Notes: generated by a model not told the origin, from the sequence alone. Shown: positions 1-8,827, numbered from the stretch's first letter. The stretch: 64,000 bases of DNA from a bacterium BRH_c32 (GCA_001516025.1 LOEU01000035.1:62001-126000), one strand, 5' to 3'. Numbers and translations are program-made.

Positions 1-937
1 TATCCGCAATCGGGATTTCTTTTCCGGTCTTTGAAATCAAAATTGTGTGATTAGCTAGACCGACAATTTTCCCCTCTTTAATTACAATTTCGGCAGGACT
101 CTCAACCGGTGCGCGGCTTTCTTCGTTTATTATAATAAAAATATCTTTTAGGAAGCTTGCCTTTGCTTCAGATTCTTTCCAACCGGTGAGTTCCTCGGCA
201 ACGGGATTCATCTGCATCACTCTGCCTTTAATGTCGGTTGTAATTACTGCATCCCCTATACTATATAAAGTAGTTTCAAATAGTTTTTTTTGTGCTTCAT
301 AGGTGTATGCTAAAGATTTGTATTTTTTTCTACTTTTTTTTAAGCTAATTAAATAGCTCTGGGATTGTTCGTGATCCAATAAAATTTTTCCGATAATAAG
401 AGTGATGATTGGATAGACTAATAATACAGTTCCACTAATAGTCTGCAATGTTGGCATCATAGATTTTGTGGGAAGCGTAAGAATTAGTAGCACCATTACT
501 AAGTGAACACTTAATCCCAATAAATATAGATGCCAATTTGTAAAAGACTGATCTTCCGAATTTATTTTTCTTCGATAATAAATAAAACCGATAAAAAAGG
601 AGGAGATTATTACAAGAGAACCCATAATCGCTCCATTCCCTCCCAAATAAATTCGATATAGGAGAGCCATAAGAGCAGTAATCAAACCGGAGATGGGTCC
701 GAAGAATAAAGTACTCAAACTTATTACGATTGAACGACCATCGAAAATAATACCTTCGGCGAATCGAAACGGATACATCATACCTATTATTGCGGTTATT
801 CCGAATAGAACTCCTTGCAATAACTTTCCATTAATTGATTTTTTGCTGATTCTTGAATCAACAAAGCTGGATAGTACACTTAACGATACTAAGATGGATA
901 AATTATAGATTAATTCTATAACAATAATTTTACTCAT
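1..937 (-). CDS. Membrane sensor with 5TM-LYT and PAS domains (3' part missing)
   Basis: I read this gene by reverse translation from an ATG at 935-937; it runs off the left edge after about 312 codons. Residues 1-190 are strongly hydrophobic with about six membrane segments. Residues 60-105 carry the FDGRSI and FFGPISG stretches typical of the 5TM-5TMR_LYT sensor domain of LytS-type proteins. A short charged, probably helical linker (190-215) leads into a PAS domain (about 216 onward) with the familiar SIGDAVITTD start and a GKEIPIAD end at the window edge. Such architectures normally continue into a histidine kinase, or sometimes a GGDEF or EAL output module, which lies outside the window. 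The sensor class is well supported; the output activity is unknown. Confidence 0.8.
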   Translation of the reverse strand, partial: MSKIIVIELIYNLSILVSLSVLSSFVDSRISKKSINGKLLQGVLFGITAIIGMMYPFRFAEGIIFDGRSIVISLSTLFFGPISGLITALMALLYRIYLGGNGAIMGSLVIISSFFIGFIYYRRKINSEDQSFTNWHLYLLGLSVHLVMVLLILTLPTKSMMPTLQTISGTVLLVYPIITLIIGKILLDHEQSQSYLISLKKSRKKYKSLAYTYEAQKKLFETTLYSIGDAVITTDIKGRVMQMNPVAEELTGWKESEAKASFLKDIFIIINEESRAPVESPAEIVIKEGKIVGLANHTILISKTGKEIPIAD

Positions 938-1181
938 ACACCTCTAAATAAACACATAACATTTCTTAAAATAAATTCTTTTATCTATATTATCGATTTT
1001 TTTTGCATAATATTAAATTTAACTTTAACTATAGATGAATGATTTATACTTGCAAATTCATTTATACGAAAATCTTCTGTTAAGTAGCGTATTTATGTGT
1101 AATTTTGTTTTGTGAATGGGAAATTACACAAAAAGGAAATTAAAGAATTGGTTAATGATAAGAATTAATTATACAAATAAA

Positions 1182-1208
1182 AAGAAAAACCCGGCATAAA
1201 CCGGGTTC
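1182..1208 (-). terminator. Intrinsic terminator of tRNA-Lys
   Basis: Read on the minus strand, a GC-rich hairpin with stem AACCCGG/CCGGGTT and a 6-nt loop is followed by a TTTTTC-type T-rich run. It lies 13 nt beyond the 3' end of the minus-strand tRNA, so it most likely ends that transcript. Confidence 0.8.
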
Positions 1209-1220
1209 TTTAAGGTGTGT

Positions 1221-1292
1221 GCATCCTGGGGGACTCGAACCCCCGACCAATAGATTAAGAGTCTACTGCTCTACCAACTGAGCTAAGGATGC
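1221..1292 (-). tRNA. tRNA-Lys (anticodon CTT)
   Basis: The minus strand folds into a full cloverleaf: 7-bp acceptor stem GCATCCT/AGGATGC, D arm with AGTTGGTA loop, anticodon stem GTAGA/TCTAT around loop CTCTTAA (anticodon CTT, Lys), and T arm GGGGG-TTCGAGT-CCCCC. No 3' CCA is encoded. It is divergent from the trp operon; the roughly 55 bases between it and the trp promoter must hold its own promoter, which I could not define securely. Confidence 0.97.
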
Positions 1293-1346
1293 GAAGCAAA
1301 AATATTAAAATTTATTTACCTAACAAAGTATAAATTAATTTTTCTC

Positions 1347-1375
1347 TTGACTTAGCTATTTCACAGTTCTATCTT
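1347..1375 (+). promoter_or_regulatory. Candidate promoter of the trp operon
   Basis: TTGACT (1347-1352) is followed after 17 bases by TATCTT (1370-1375). The downstream box also reads as TATCTTTA, close to the TAnnTTTG element of Bacteroidota. Usual spacing would put the start of transcription at about 1381-1384, directly at the ATG of the trp leader peptide. The placement upstream of the attenuator supports the call; the start site is inferred, not seen. Confidence 0.6.
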
Positions 1376-1383
1376 TACATCTT

Positions 1384-1476
1384 ATGATTTTAAGCACAAA
1401 CACATATCGTATATCAAAATTTGTCACTTCATGGGCTTGGTGGTGGAGTATATCAAATAAGGTGATCATCCGGTGA
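1384..1476 (+). CDS. trpL: trp operon leader peptide (30 aa, W-A-W-W-W)
   Basis: An ATG-started frame of 30 codons ends in TGA at 1474-1476 and contains Trp codons at residues 17, 19, 20 and 21 (TGG GCT TGG TGG TGG, 1432-1446). Four Trp codons in a five-codon stretch, 65 bases ahead of an intrinsic terminator and 155 bases ahead of trpE, is the signature of ribosome-mediated attenuation: a ribosome stalling for lack of charged tRNA-Trp alters folding and prevents termination. No Shine-Dalgarno sequence precedes the ATG, and the predicted transcription start falls on or next to it, so translation may be leaderless. A second ATG frame at 1431 has no Trp codons and I rejected it. Confidence 0.88.
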   Translation: MILSTNTYRISKFVTSWAWWWSISNKVIIR

Positions 1477-1511
1477 TATGAGATAATTATATAAATTTTT
1501 AGTTTTAAAAG

Positions 1512-1543
1512 ACCCTTCTCGGAAATACCGGGAAGGGTTTTTT
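1512..1543 (+). terminator. trp attenuator terminator
   Basis: An 11-bp stem (ACCCTTCTCGG at 1512-1522 pairing with CCGGGAAGGGT at 1528-1538, one G-T wobble) with a 5-nt AAATA loop is followed by six T. It is a strong rho-independent terminator placed between the Trp-rich leader peptide and trpE, where a terminator only makes sense if it is conditional. The competing antiterminator is not obvious. The best partner I see is CCGG at 1470-1473, which can pair weakly with 1519-1522. Confidence 0.88.
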
Positions 1544-1631
1544 CGTTTATAGAGAAAGTTTTTTAGGTAATAGTTAATGTTTAGTAGAACTTTAAGCAAG
1601 CAAAAATATTTTTAATTATTCAAGAGGATTT

Positions 1632-3110
1632 ATGGATTTCAAAAGTTTTCAAAGTTTTGCAGCGAATCATAATATGATTCCGGTCTATGAAATTATAACC
1701 GCAGACTTATTAACTCCTGTTGCTGCTTATCTTAAATTCCGGGAGAAAAGAAAAAATAGTTTCCTCCTTGAATCGGTAGAGGGAATCGGTCGATTAGCTC
1801 GTTTTTCGTTTATCGGCGGAAGCCCTAAAAAACTAATTTATAATTATGGCAACCAACTTTTTATAGATGAAGCGAGCGAGACCAAATTAGAGCAAAAAGA
1901 TATTTTAGAATATCTTTCGGAATCGATTAAAGGTATAAACTATCCACAAATAGAAGGACTCCCGGATTTCTCGGGCGGGATTGTTGGTTATTTCGGCTAT
2001 GAAAATGTTTCGCAAATTGAAAATAGTATCGGATTTGAAGGAAATGATAAACTCGAAATCCCCGATTCAATTTTTGGCTTTTATGATCTATTAATTGCTT
2101 TCGATCATTTTAAGCATCAGATAATTCTCATCAAAAATGTCCGCATCGAAAATAATTCTGCATTGGAGAATTTATACCAATCCGCTAAAGAAGAATTAGC
2201 AAGATTAAGAGATGAACTAAAAAACACTTATATAAACGACCGCTACTTTGAACTAAGCAACACAAATTCTGAAATAAACGATAAAGAAAAATTTTTTGAT
2301 GACGTAAACAGATGTAAGAAGCATATAACCGAAGGAGACGTATTTCAGATAGTATTATCTAGGCGATTCGAAGGAGAATTTAGAGGGGACCTATTAAATG
2401 TTTATCGGGCACTAAGGATTATTAATCCTTCGCCATATATGTACTTTTTTGAATTTGCCAATAATATAAAAATTGCAGGCACTTCACCCGAGGATTTATT
2501 AAAAGTAAAAAACAATAAAGCAACAATACTTCCGATAGCAGGAACTCGCAAAAGAGGTAAAACAGATTTTGAAGATTTAGAGTTAGAAATTGACCTTATC
2601 AATGATCCCAAAGAGATAGCTGAACACACTATGTTAGTTGACTTAGCAAGAAACGATCTTGGAAGAGTTTGTAAGTTCGGATCAGTTAATGTAATCGAAG
2701 ATAAATCGATAACAAAATTTTCTCATGTAATGCATATAGTTTCAAAAGTGGAGGGAGAACTTGCTGAAGGGAAGAATTGCATAGATGCACTTAAAGCAAG
2801 TTTCCCTGCCGGTACAGTTACGGGAGCACCGAAAATAAAAGCGATTCAACTCATTGACGAAATCGAAGACTTAAAAAGAAATGTTTATGCGGGTGCGGCT
2901 GGATATATCGATTTTAGAGGCAATCTTGATATGTGTATTGCCATCAGAACTTTATTCGCCAAAGAGAATAAGCTATATTGGCAGGCAGGAGCGGGTATTG
3001 TAGCAGATAGCAAACCCGAATTAGAATACAAAGAGATTCATAATAAGGCAGCGGTGATATTAAATGCACTAAAACATGCAGAGGTGATTGATGAAAATAT
3101 TGGTAATTGA
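1632..3110 (+). CDS. trpE: Anthranilate synthase component I
   Basis: This is the large subunit of anthranilate synthase, which converts chorismate and ammonia (from TrpG) to anthranilate, the first committed step of tryptophan synthesis. The 492-residue length is normal. An N-terminal LLES element (about residues 45-48) belongs to the tryptophan feedback-binding site, so allosteric inhibition is probably retained. The C-terminal chorismate-binding domain shows the GTRKRG, HxMLVDLARNDLG and GTVTGAPK motifs. The ATG is preceded by AGAGGA at 1623-1628. It is the first structural gene after the attenuator, and its end overlaps trpG. Confidence 0.98.
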   Translation: MDFKSFQSFAANHNMIPVYEIITADLLTPVAAYLKFREKRKNSFLLESVEGIGRLARFSFIGGSPKKLIYNYGNQLFIDEASETKLEQKDILEYLSESIKGINYPQIEGLPDFSGGIVGYFGYENVSQIENSIGFEGNDKLEIPDSIFGFYDLLIAFDHFKHQIILIKNVRIENNSALENLYQSAKEELARLRDELKNTYINDRYFELSNTNSEINDKEKFFDDVNRCKKHITEGDVFQIVLSRRFEGEFRGDLLNVYRALRIINPSPYMYFFEFANNIKIAGTSPEDLLKVKNNKATILPIAGTRKRGKTDFEDLELEIDLINDPKEIAEHTMLVDLARNDLGRVCKFGSVNVIEDKSITKFSHVMHIVSKVEGELAEGKNCIDALKASFPAGTVTGAPKIKAIQLIDEIEDLKRNVYAGAAGYIDFRGNLDMCIAIRTLFAKENKLYWQAGAGIVADSKPELEYKEIHNKAAVILNALKHAEVIDENIGN

Positions 3111-3657
3111 TAATTACGATTCTTTCACTTTCAACTTAGTTCATCTGCTCGGTGAGTTTGAGAATGATATAATCGTAAAAAGAAATGATAAAATATCCAT
3201 TTCCGAAATAGGGGAATTAAATCCTGACAAAATTGTAATTTCACCCGGACCAGGAAGACCCGAAGATTCTCATATTACGTTGGATGTAATTAAATCACTC
3301 GGTGAAAATATTCCGATTCTCGGAGTGTGCCTCGGTCATCAAGCAATCGGTTATTGCTTTGGCGGAGCTATTATACATGCTCCCTCACTTGTTCATGGCA
3401 AGTCTTCCGAAATTCTTCATGACGGAAAAGGAATTTATAAAAATATTCCACAGAATTTTATTGCGGGGCGATATCATTCATTAGTTATAGAGCGTGATTC
3501 ACTCCCGAATCAGTTGGGTGTAACAGCCGAGACCGAAGAGGGAATAATAATGGGAGTTCGACATAAATCATTTCCAATTGAAGGAATTCAATTTCATCCC
3601 GAATCAATTCTAACGCCGGAAGGAAAAAACTTAATTAAAAATTGGGTATCGCTATGA
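3091..3657 (+). CDS. trpG: Anthranilate synthase component II (glutamine amidotransferase)
   Basis: This class I glutamine amidotransferase supplies ammonia to TrpE. The 188-residue protein starts with the family-typical KILVIDNYDSFTFN. It shows the oxyanion-hole segment SPGPGRP, the nucleophile elbow GVCLGHQ (Cys80), and FHPES near the end carrying the catalytic His and Glu. I chose the ATG at 3091 because GAGGTG at 3081-3086 sits just upstream; a TTG one codon earlier is too close to it. The start lies inside the last 20 bases of trpE, so the two subunits are probably translationally coupled. There is no trpD fusion. Confidence 0.97.
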   Translation: MKILVIDNYDSFTFNLVHLLGEFENDIIVKRNDKISISEIGELNPDKIVISPGPGRPEDSHITLDVIKSLGENIPILGVCLGHQAIGYCFGGAIIHAPSLVHGKSSEILHDGKGIYKNIPQNFIAGRYHSLVIERDSLPNQLGVTAETEEGIIMGVRHKSFPIEGIQFHPESILTPEGKNLIKNWVSL

Positions 3658-4673
3658 TTAAATATTTTTTAGAAAAAATTACAAATAAAGAAAGTCTCTC
3701 GCTTCAAGAATCGTTTGATGTAATGAATATGATAATGAAGGGAGAAGTAAATAATTCACAGATAGCGGGATTATTGGTAGGACTAAAAGCAAAGGGTGAG
3801 GCGGCGGAAGAGGTTGCAGGATTCGCTCTCGCAATGAGAGAGAATAGCATAAAGATAAATTCGGATGTAACAAATACAATTGATTTATGCGGAACGGGTG
3901 GCGACTATGCAGGTACATTTAATATTTCTACTGCCGCATCATTTGTAGCAGCAGGTGCGGGTATTAAAGTTGCGAAGCATGGCAATCGAGCAATCTCAAG
4001 TAATTCGGGCAGCGCGGATGTTCTAAGAGAACTTGGAGTAAATATAAATCTTACGAGTGAGCAATCGGAAAAGGCATTGAATGAAGTGGGGATAGCGTTT
4101 TTGTTTGCACCGTTATATCATCCTGCAATGAAATACGTTGCTTCAGTTAGGGGTGAGCTTGGTATAAAAACTATTTTTAACATACTGGGACCATTAACGA
4201 ATCCCGCAGGAACAAGGAAACAAATAATAGGAACATTTAATTATAAAACAGCACGATTAATGTCGCAAGCAGCTAAGTTTCTCGATATGGAAAAAGTTTG
4301 TTTTGTTTGCACTGCGGATCGATTCGATGAAATTTCGCTCAATGATATCACTTATGTAAATGAGTACAAGAAAGATAAAAATGTTTATCACTATTCAATA
4401 AATAATGAAACTTTTTCTTATCCATTATTAAATCAGGACGAGATAAAAGGGGGAAGTCCGAAAGTAAATGCGGAAATAATCTATAACCTACTCACTAAGA
4501 AAGAACGAAATAGTGTCTTTAATGTTGTGGCTGTAAATGCAGCAATGGGTTTATATGCCGGCTGTTATTCGAGTGACTTAAAAGAATGTCTATTTGCAGC
4601 CGAAGAATCGATCGTTTCAAATAAAGCTTACGAATCATTTTTGCGATTAAAAGAATTTAGTGAGAAAGGATAA
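3654..4673 (+). CDS. trpD: Anthranilate phosphoribosyltransferase
   Basis: TrpD transfers phosphoribosyl from PRPP to anthranilate. At 339 residues it is full length. Visible signatures are DLCGTGGD (GTGGD at 80-84, PRPP binding), NISTA shortly after, KHGNR at 108-112, and RGELGIKTIFNILGPLTNP in the C-terminal domain. The start is the ATG of an ATGA overlap with the trpG stop; an upstream TTG in the same frame would extend into trpG and is less likely. Confidence 0.97.
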   Translation: MIKYFLEKITNKESLSLQESFDVMNMIMKGEVNNSQIAGLLVGLKAKGEAAEEVAGFALAMRENSIKINSDVTNTIDLCGTGGDYAGTFNISTAASFVAAGAGIKVAKHGNRAISSNSGSADVLRELGVNINLTSEQSEKALNEVGIAFLFAPLYHPAMKYVASVRGELGIKTIFNILGPLTNPAGTRKQIIGTFNYKTARLMSQAAKFLDMEKVCFVCTADRFDEISLNDITYVNEYKKDKNVYHYSINNETFSYPLLNQDEIKGGSPKVNAEIIYNLLTKKERNSVFNVVAVNAAMGLYAGCYSSDLKECLFAAEESIVSNKAYESFLRLKEFSEKG

Positions 4674-5467
4674 TGAATAAACTTCAAAAAATAATAGAAA
4701 TTAAAAAAGAAGAAGTAAAAAAACTTAGAAGTGATTTTAGTTTAAGTCGCTTCTCAGATTTAGAGTTTTTTGATAAAAAGTGTATCGATTTTCGCTCCGC
4801 TTTGGTTCGTAATAATAGGCTTGGATTAATTGCCGAAATTAAAAAAGCGAGTCCATCGAAAGGAGTAATAAGAGGCGATTTTAATCATATTAAGATAGCA
4901 GAAGAATATTTCAAAGCCGGGGTGGATGCCATTTCAATACTTACGGATAAAAAGTTTTTTCAAGGAAATATTTCTTTTTTGAATGATATAGCAAAATTCA
5001 AAGAAGCTCCTCTATTGAGAAAGGATTTTGTTATTGATGAATATCAAGTCTTTGAAGCAAAGGCAAATGGTGCGGATGCAATTTTATTAATTTCTGAAAC
5101 TCTTTCTAAAATGCAGATTAATGAATTAACACACGCAGCATTGGAAATAGGCTTGGCGGTCTTGCTCGAAGTACATTCTAAAGTTCAATTAGTAAAGATC
5201 GATTTCAAATTAAATAGAATTATTGGCATTAATAATCGCAATCTCGAAGATTTTACAACCGATTTGAAAACCACTGAAATTGTAATTAAGTCGGTGCCAA
5301 ATGATATCGTAATAGTTTCAGAAAGCGGAATAAAGAAAAAAGATGATCTACAATTTGTAAGGGATGCGGGTGCTTCCGCTGCTCTTGTAGGCGAGCATTT
5401 TATGACAAAAGATAATTTATACGAAAGTTTATCTGAATTTAAAGAGTGGATTAACGAAATTGGATAA
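4673..5467 (+). CDS. trpC: Indole-3-glycerol phosphate synthase
   Basis: This TIM-barrel enzyme closes CDRP to indole-3-glycerol phosphate. The 264-residue protein shows the IAEIKKASPSKG phosphate/lysine segment, LLRKDFVIDEYQ with the catalytic Lys, a GINNRNLEDF stretch, and SESGI near the C-terminal phosphate site. The ATG overlaps the trpD stop by one base (TAATG). It is a stand-alone protein, not fused to TrpF as in E. coli. Confidence 0.97.
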   Translation: MNKLQKIIEIKKEEVKKLRSDFSLSRFSDLEFFDKKCIDFRSALVRNNRLGLIAEIKKASPSKGVIRGDFNHIKIAEEYFKAGVDAISILTDKKFFQGNISFLNDIAKFKEAPLLRKDFVIDEYQVFEAKANGADAILLISETLSKMQINELTHAALEIGLAVLLEVHSKVQLVKIDFKLNRIIGINNRNLEDFTTDLKTTEIVIKSVPNDIVIVSESGIKKKDDLQFVRDAGASAALVGEHFMTKDNLYESLSEFKEWINEIG

Positions 5468-5495
5468 TTAAATTCAGTATTAATGAAGGAAAAAA

Positions 5496-6347
5496 ATGAA
5501 AGTTAAAATTTGCGGTATAACAAATATTGAAGACGCTCTTTATTGCGTAGAGTGCGGAGCCGATGCGCTCGGATTTATGCTCTATAAAGGGAGCAAAAGA
5601 TATATCGATATTTTTACGGCACAAAATATTCTTAAAGAAGTTTCTCCTTTTACCATGAAGATAGGTGTTTTTGTAAATGAGAAGCCGAGGATTGTCAATC
5701 TCATTGCGGAAGAATTAGGTCTTAATGCCGTGCAGCTTCATGGAGATGAAACTCCGCAAGTTACGGATGATATTAATTTTCCGATTATTAAGGCATTCCG
5801 CACAAATAAGAATTTTGATTTTGCTAATGTAGAGAGGTTCCAGGGGATCACGCCCATGTTTGATTCTGATCCGGCAAGTGTTGTGATGAACAAGTCTTTC
5901 GGTTTAAATGAAAAGGAATTAAAAGCGGGAAGATACGGAGAGGGGAGTAGAGATACCGGTGTTAGAAAAGGCGGAAAAAGATCCCTTAGTTCCGAACTTG
6001 AAAGTAGTAGAACGTTAAGCAGTAAACTTAGTGTTGGAAGTAGCAGAAAGAATATCAGTAACTCTGATGTTAAAGGAAGCAAAAAGGGGAGTGGTAGTAA
6101 TGAAATCAAAGGAAATAATTTTGGCGGTACAGGGAAAACTTTTGATTGGAATATTATTCCGGAAGAATATAGAAGGTATTCTATAATTGCCGGCGGAATT
6201 GGAATTAATAATATCGAAAGATTAATAAAAGAGATTAACCCAGCTGCCATTGATCTTTCTTCTTCTTTAGAATCACATCCCGGGAAAAAAGATCATCTAA
6301 AAGTAAAAACATTTTTTGAAAAATTAAATGAAATAAAAGGGAAATAA
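5496..6347 (+). CDS. trpF: Phosphoribosylanthranilate isomerase with a ~75-residue insertion
   Basis: TrpF carries out the Amadori rearrangement of PRA to CdRP. The catalytic Cys6 in KICGIT and Asp123 in MFDSD are in place, as are GGTGKTFDW (210-218), the IAGGI phosphate loop and a DLSSSLES-HPGKKD end. The family is usually about 200-215 residues; this protein has 283. The excess lies entirely between Asp123 and GGTGKTFDW, normally separated by about ten residues. The insert is rich in Ser, Gly, Lys and Arg and looks disordered. The reading frame stays open through it, so it is an insertion rather than a frameshift. It falls in the loop over the active site. The gene starts 28 bases after trpC with AAGGA upstream. 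Confidence 0.95.
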   Translation: MKVKICGITNIEDALYCVECGADALGFMLYKGSKRYIDIFTAQNILKEVSPFTMKIGVFVNEKPRIVNLIAEELGLNAVQLHGDETPQVTDDINFPIIKAFRTNKNFDFANVERFQGITPMFDSDPASVVMNKSFGLNEKELKAGRYGEGSRDTGVRKGGKRSLSSELESSRTLSSKLSVGSSRKNISNSDVKGSKKGSGSNEIKGNNFGGTGKTFDWNIIPEEYRRYSIIAGGIGINNIERLIKEINPAAIDLSSSLESHPGKKDHLKVKTFFEKLNEIKGK

Positions 6348-6424
6348 ATCGGAAATAGTATAGACCGGTTAGCAAATATCAACGAAGCAAATAAACTATT
6401 TATAGAATAAAGAATAAAAACACT

Positions 6425-7633
6425 ATGGCGACTACTAAAGAATATAATTATCCTGATACTAAAGGGAAATACGGTGAATACGGAGGACAATTTGTTCCCG
6501 AAACATTAATTCATTCACTTAATGAATTGGAGCAGGCATATAATGAAGCCAGGAATGACCAAGATTTTATTGAAGAATTAAATACTCTCCAGAGAGAATA
6601 TAACGGAAGAGAAACACCTTTGACTTATGCCGGAAGATTAACGGAGCATTATGGTAAAGGGAAAATTTATTTAAAGAGGGAAGACCTCTGCCATACAGGG
6701 GCACATAAGTTAAATAATGCACTAGGACAGATTTTATTAGCGAAACGTCTCGGTAAAAAAAGAATTATTGCCGAAACGGGTGCCGGACAGCATGGCGTTG
6801 CCGCTGCAACTGTTTGTGCCAAATTCGGTTTGAAGTGTGTTGTGTATATGGGAGAAGTTGATACCGAACGTCAGCAATTAAATGTATTCAGGATGAAGAT
6901 GCTCGGTGCTGAAGTAGTTTCCGTTACATCGGGAAGCAAAACTCTAAAGGATGCCACAAATGAGGCAATACGTGATTGGGTTGCAAACGTTAATGATACT
7001 CACTATATCATCGGTTCGGTGGTTGGACCTCATCCTTATCCAATGATCGTTCGTGATTTCCAATCGATTATTGGTATAGAAACAAAAGCACAGGTATTAG
7101 CTAAGGCAAATAAAATGCCTAATTATATTGTGGCATGCGTAGGTGGCGGATCGAATGCTATTGGTATTTTTTATCCATTCATTAATGAAGCTACAAAATT
7201 AATCGGTGTAGAGGCTGCGGGTTTTGGAATCGATTCGGGAAAGCACGGCGCTACTTTAACGTTGGGTGATCCCGGTGTTTTCCATGGGATGAAAACTTAT
7301 CTGCTTCAAGATAGTGATGGTCAAGTATTGGAAGCTCATTCAATTTCAGCGGGACTTGATTATCCGGGAGTTGGACCCGAACATAGTTCGTTAAAAGATT
7401 TAAAACTTGCCAAATACTATTCTATCACTGATGATGAAGCCTTGGAGGCGGTGAAACTGCTTTCGCAAATGGAAGGAATTTTGCCTGCATTGGAAACCGC
7501 TCATGCAGTGGCTTATCTTAAATACCTGATGCCCGAAACTAAAAAGAGCGATGTAGTAGTAGTAAATATTAGCGGAAGAGGTGATAAGGATTTGAATACA
7601 ATTATTGAAAGATTGGGGAGTGAATTTAAATGA
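6425..7633 (+). CDS. trpB: Tryptophan synthase beta chain
   Basis: This PLP enzyme condenses indole with serine to give tryptophan. The 402-residue protein is a canonical TrpB1: the N-terminal [12 protein letters not shown], the PLP lysine in HTGAHKLNN (Lys95), the ETGAGQHG substrate loop, and the phosphate-binding GGGSNAIG are all present. A 77-base spacer separates it from trpF; I see no terminator or clear promoter in it. It ends in an ATGA overlap with trpA, as usual for this tightly complexed pair. Confidence 0.98.
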   Translation: MATTKEYNYPDTKGKYGEYGGQFVPETLIHSLNELEQAYNEARNDQDFIEELNTLQREYNGRETPLTYAGRLTEHYGKGKIYLKREDLCHTGAHKLNNALGQILLAKRLGKKRIIAETGAGQHGVAAATVCAKFGLKCVVYMGEVDTERQQLNVFRMKMLGAEVVSVTSGSKTLKDATNEAIRDWVANVNDTHYIIGSVVGPHPYPMIVRDFQSIIGIETKAQVLAKANKMPNYIVACVGGGSNAIGIFYPFINEATKLIGVEAAGFGIDSGKHGATLTLGDPGVFHGMKTYLLQDSDGQVLEAHSISAGLDYPGVGPEHSSLKDLKLAKYYSITDDEALEAVKLLSQMEGILPALETAHAVAYLKYLMPETKKSDVVVVNISGRGDKDLNTIIERLGSEFK

Positions 7634-8406
7634 AAATTTCGGAGTATATCGATTCGGTAAATAAAACTCGAAAAGTACTTTCAATTTTTTTGACAGCTGG
7701 TTTTCCGAATAAAGAAAAGTTTGTTGATACTGCACTTTCAGTTTTAGATGCCGGTGCTGATATGCTTGAAATTGGAATCCCTTTTTCCGATCCATTGGCA
7801 GATGGGCATGTAATTCAGGAATCATCTTTTGATGCCTTAACGCAAGGTGTTAAGATGAAAGATGTTTTTTCTTATACTGAAGCGATAGTAAAGAAAACAG
7901 ATAAACCGATTGTACTAATGGGCTATGCAAATCCAATAATGAAATATGGAAAAAATAATTTTGCAATAGATGCAGTTAATTGCGGAGCAAAGGGATTGAT
8001 TGTGCCCGATGTACCGATTAATGAGTATGAAGATTTTTTTAATGAAAGCTATAATGATTTAGAAATTGTATTGCTTACCACCCCTACTTCAGATGAAAAA
8101 CGAATTAAATCGATTGATAAAAAAAGCCGCGGATTTATTTATTGCGTTAGCATAACGGGAACTACGGGAGTAAAAACTAAGTTCGATGAATCGGTTTATA
8201 AAAATATAGAAAGAACTTATAATACAATTAGCGATAATAAAATGCTCATCGGTTTCGGAATATCCAAACCGGAAGATGTAACTCGATTTAATGATTATTG
8301 CGATGGAGTAATTATCGGCAGTGCTGTTATTAATTCCTTAAGGTATGATGACGAAAAATATTCTACTACATTAAAATTGATCTCTTCAATAAGCGATGTG
8401 TGTTAG
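7630..8406 (+). CDS. trpA: Tryptophan synthase alpha chain
   Basis: TrpA cleaves indole-3-glycerol phosphate and channels indole to TrpB. At 258 residues it is complete. The catalytic pair is visible as Glu47 in [15 protein letters not shown] and Asp58 in the same motif. [12 protein letters not shown] and [11 protein letters not shown] are the phosphate-site loops. It is the last gene of the operon. I found no convincing hairpin terminator in the 76 bases after the stop. Confidence 0.98.
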   Translation: MKISEYIDSVNKTRKVLSIFLTAGFPNKEKFVDTALSVLDAGADMLEIGIPFSDPLADGHVIQESSFDALTQGVKMKDVFSYTEAIVKKTDKPIVLMGYANPIMKYGKNNFAIDAVNCGAKGLIVPDVPINEYEDFFNESYNDLEIVLLTTPTSDEKRIKSIDKKSRGFIYCVSITGTTGVKTKFDESVYKNIERTYNTISDNKMLIGFGISKPEDVTRFNDYCDGVIIGSAVINSLRYDDEKYSTTLKLISSISDVC

Positions 8407-8482
8407 AATAGAAAAAATGTGTTCTCTTTTTATAGACTTATCTTCTATTACAATTTATTTATAGCGTTCGAGCGGTGCATCT

Positions 8483-8827
8483 TTATGTATAATCGCTTTC
8501 TTCTTCATTGAAGGAATTATTTTTTACTTCCCAATCGATACCCTCGCAAGGAATATAATTTCGAGTAGGATGTTTATCATATTTAAGGCACAAGACCGCC
8601 GTCTCATTAAAATGTTTGCATGATGAACAGAGTGTATCTGTAATTACTTCCGTATTCGCTTCCATGAACTGTCGATACTGAATATATGCAGGATGAATAA
8701 TAACTCCATAGACCGCTAATGCGAGAAAAGTCCACCAATATTTATATTCCAAATAACCGGATAGAATCCAGAGTGCCGGAATTAAGATTGCCGTCCTAAT
8801 AATACCCCAAAAAATAATGTGTCCCAA
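8483..8827 (-). CDS. Small membrane protein with Cys-rich C-terminal tail
   Basis: I do not recognise this 114-residue protein by name. Two hydrophobic segments (about 3-20 and 30-47) are followed by a soluble tail with CSSCKHF at about 68, a Cys near 80 and a Cys near 94, a spacing compatible with a small zinc- or metal-binding knuckle. The start is TTG at 8827: the frame has a stop shortly upstream, no ATG lies between, and AGGAG sits a few bases before the TTG. It is transcribed against both neighbours, from between the trp and glycan operons. Confidence 0.7.
   Translation of the reverse strand: MGHIIFWGIIRTAILIPALWILSGYLEYKYWWTFLALAVYGVIIHPAYIQYRQFMEANTEVITDTLCSSCKHFNETAVLCLKYDKHPTRNYIPCEGIDWEVKNNSFNEEESDYT

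Noticed and set aside
1431..1460. Alternative short frame starting ATGGGCTTGGTGG inside the trp leader
   Set aside because: It codes no Trp and no control pattern. The frame from 1384, which reads the same bases as TGG codons, explains the attenuator.
5900..6130. Frameshift or pseudogene explanation for the TrpF insertion
   Set aside because: The frame is open across the whole stretch and the conserved barrel resumes in the same frame with GGTGKTFDW, so the gene is intact.
5738..6250. Long open frame on the minus strand opposite trpF
   Set aside because: Its Leu/Pro/Ser-rich translation mirrors the low-complexity insertion in trpF on the other strand, and it has no ribosome site or plausible domain.
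8407..8482. Terminator after trpA
   Set aside because: There are A-rich and T-rich runs but no stem of more than about four pairs with a loop and T-tail, so I did not call one.
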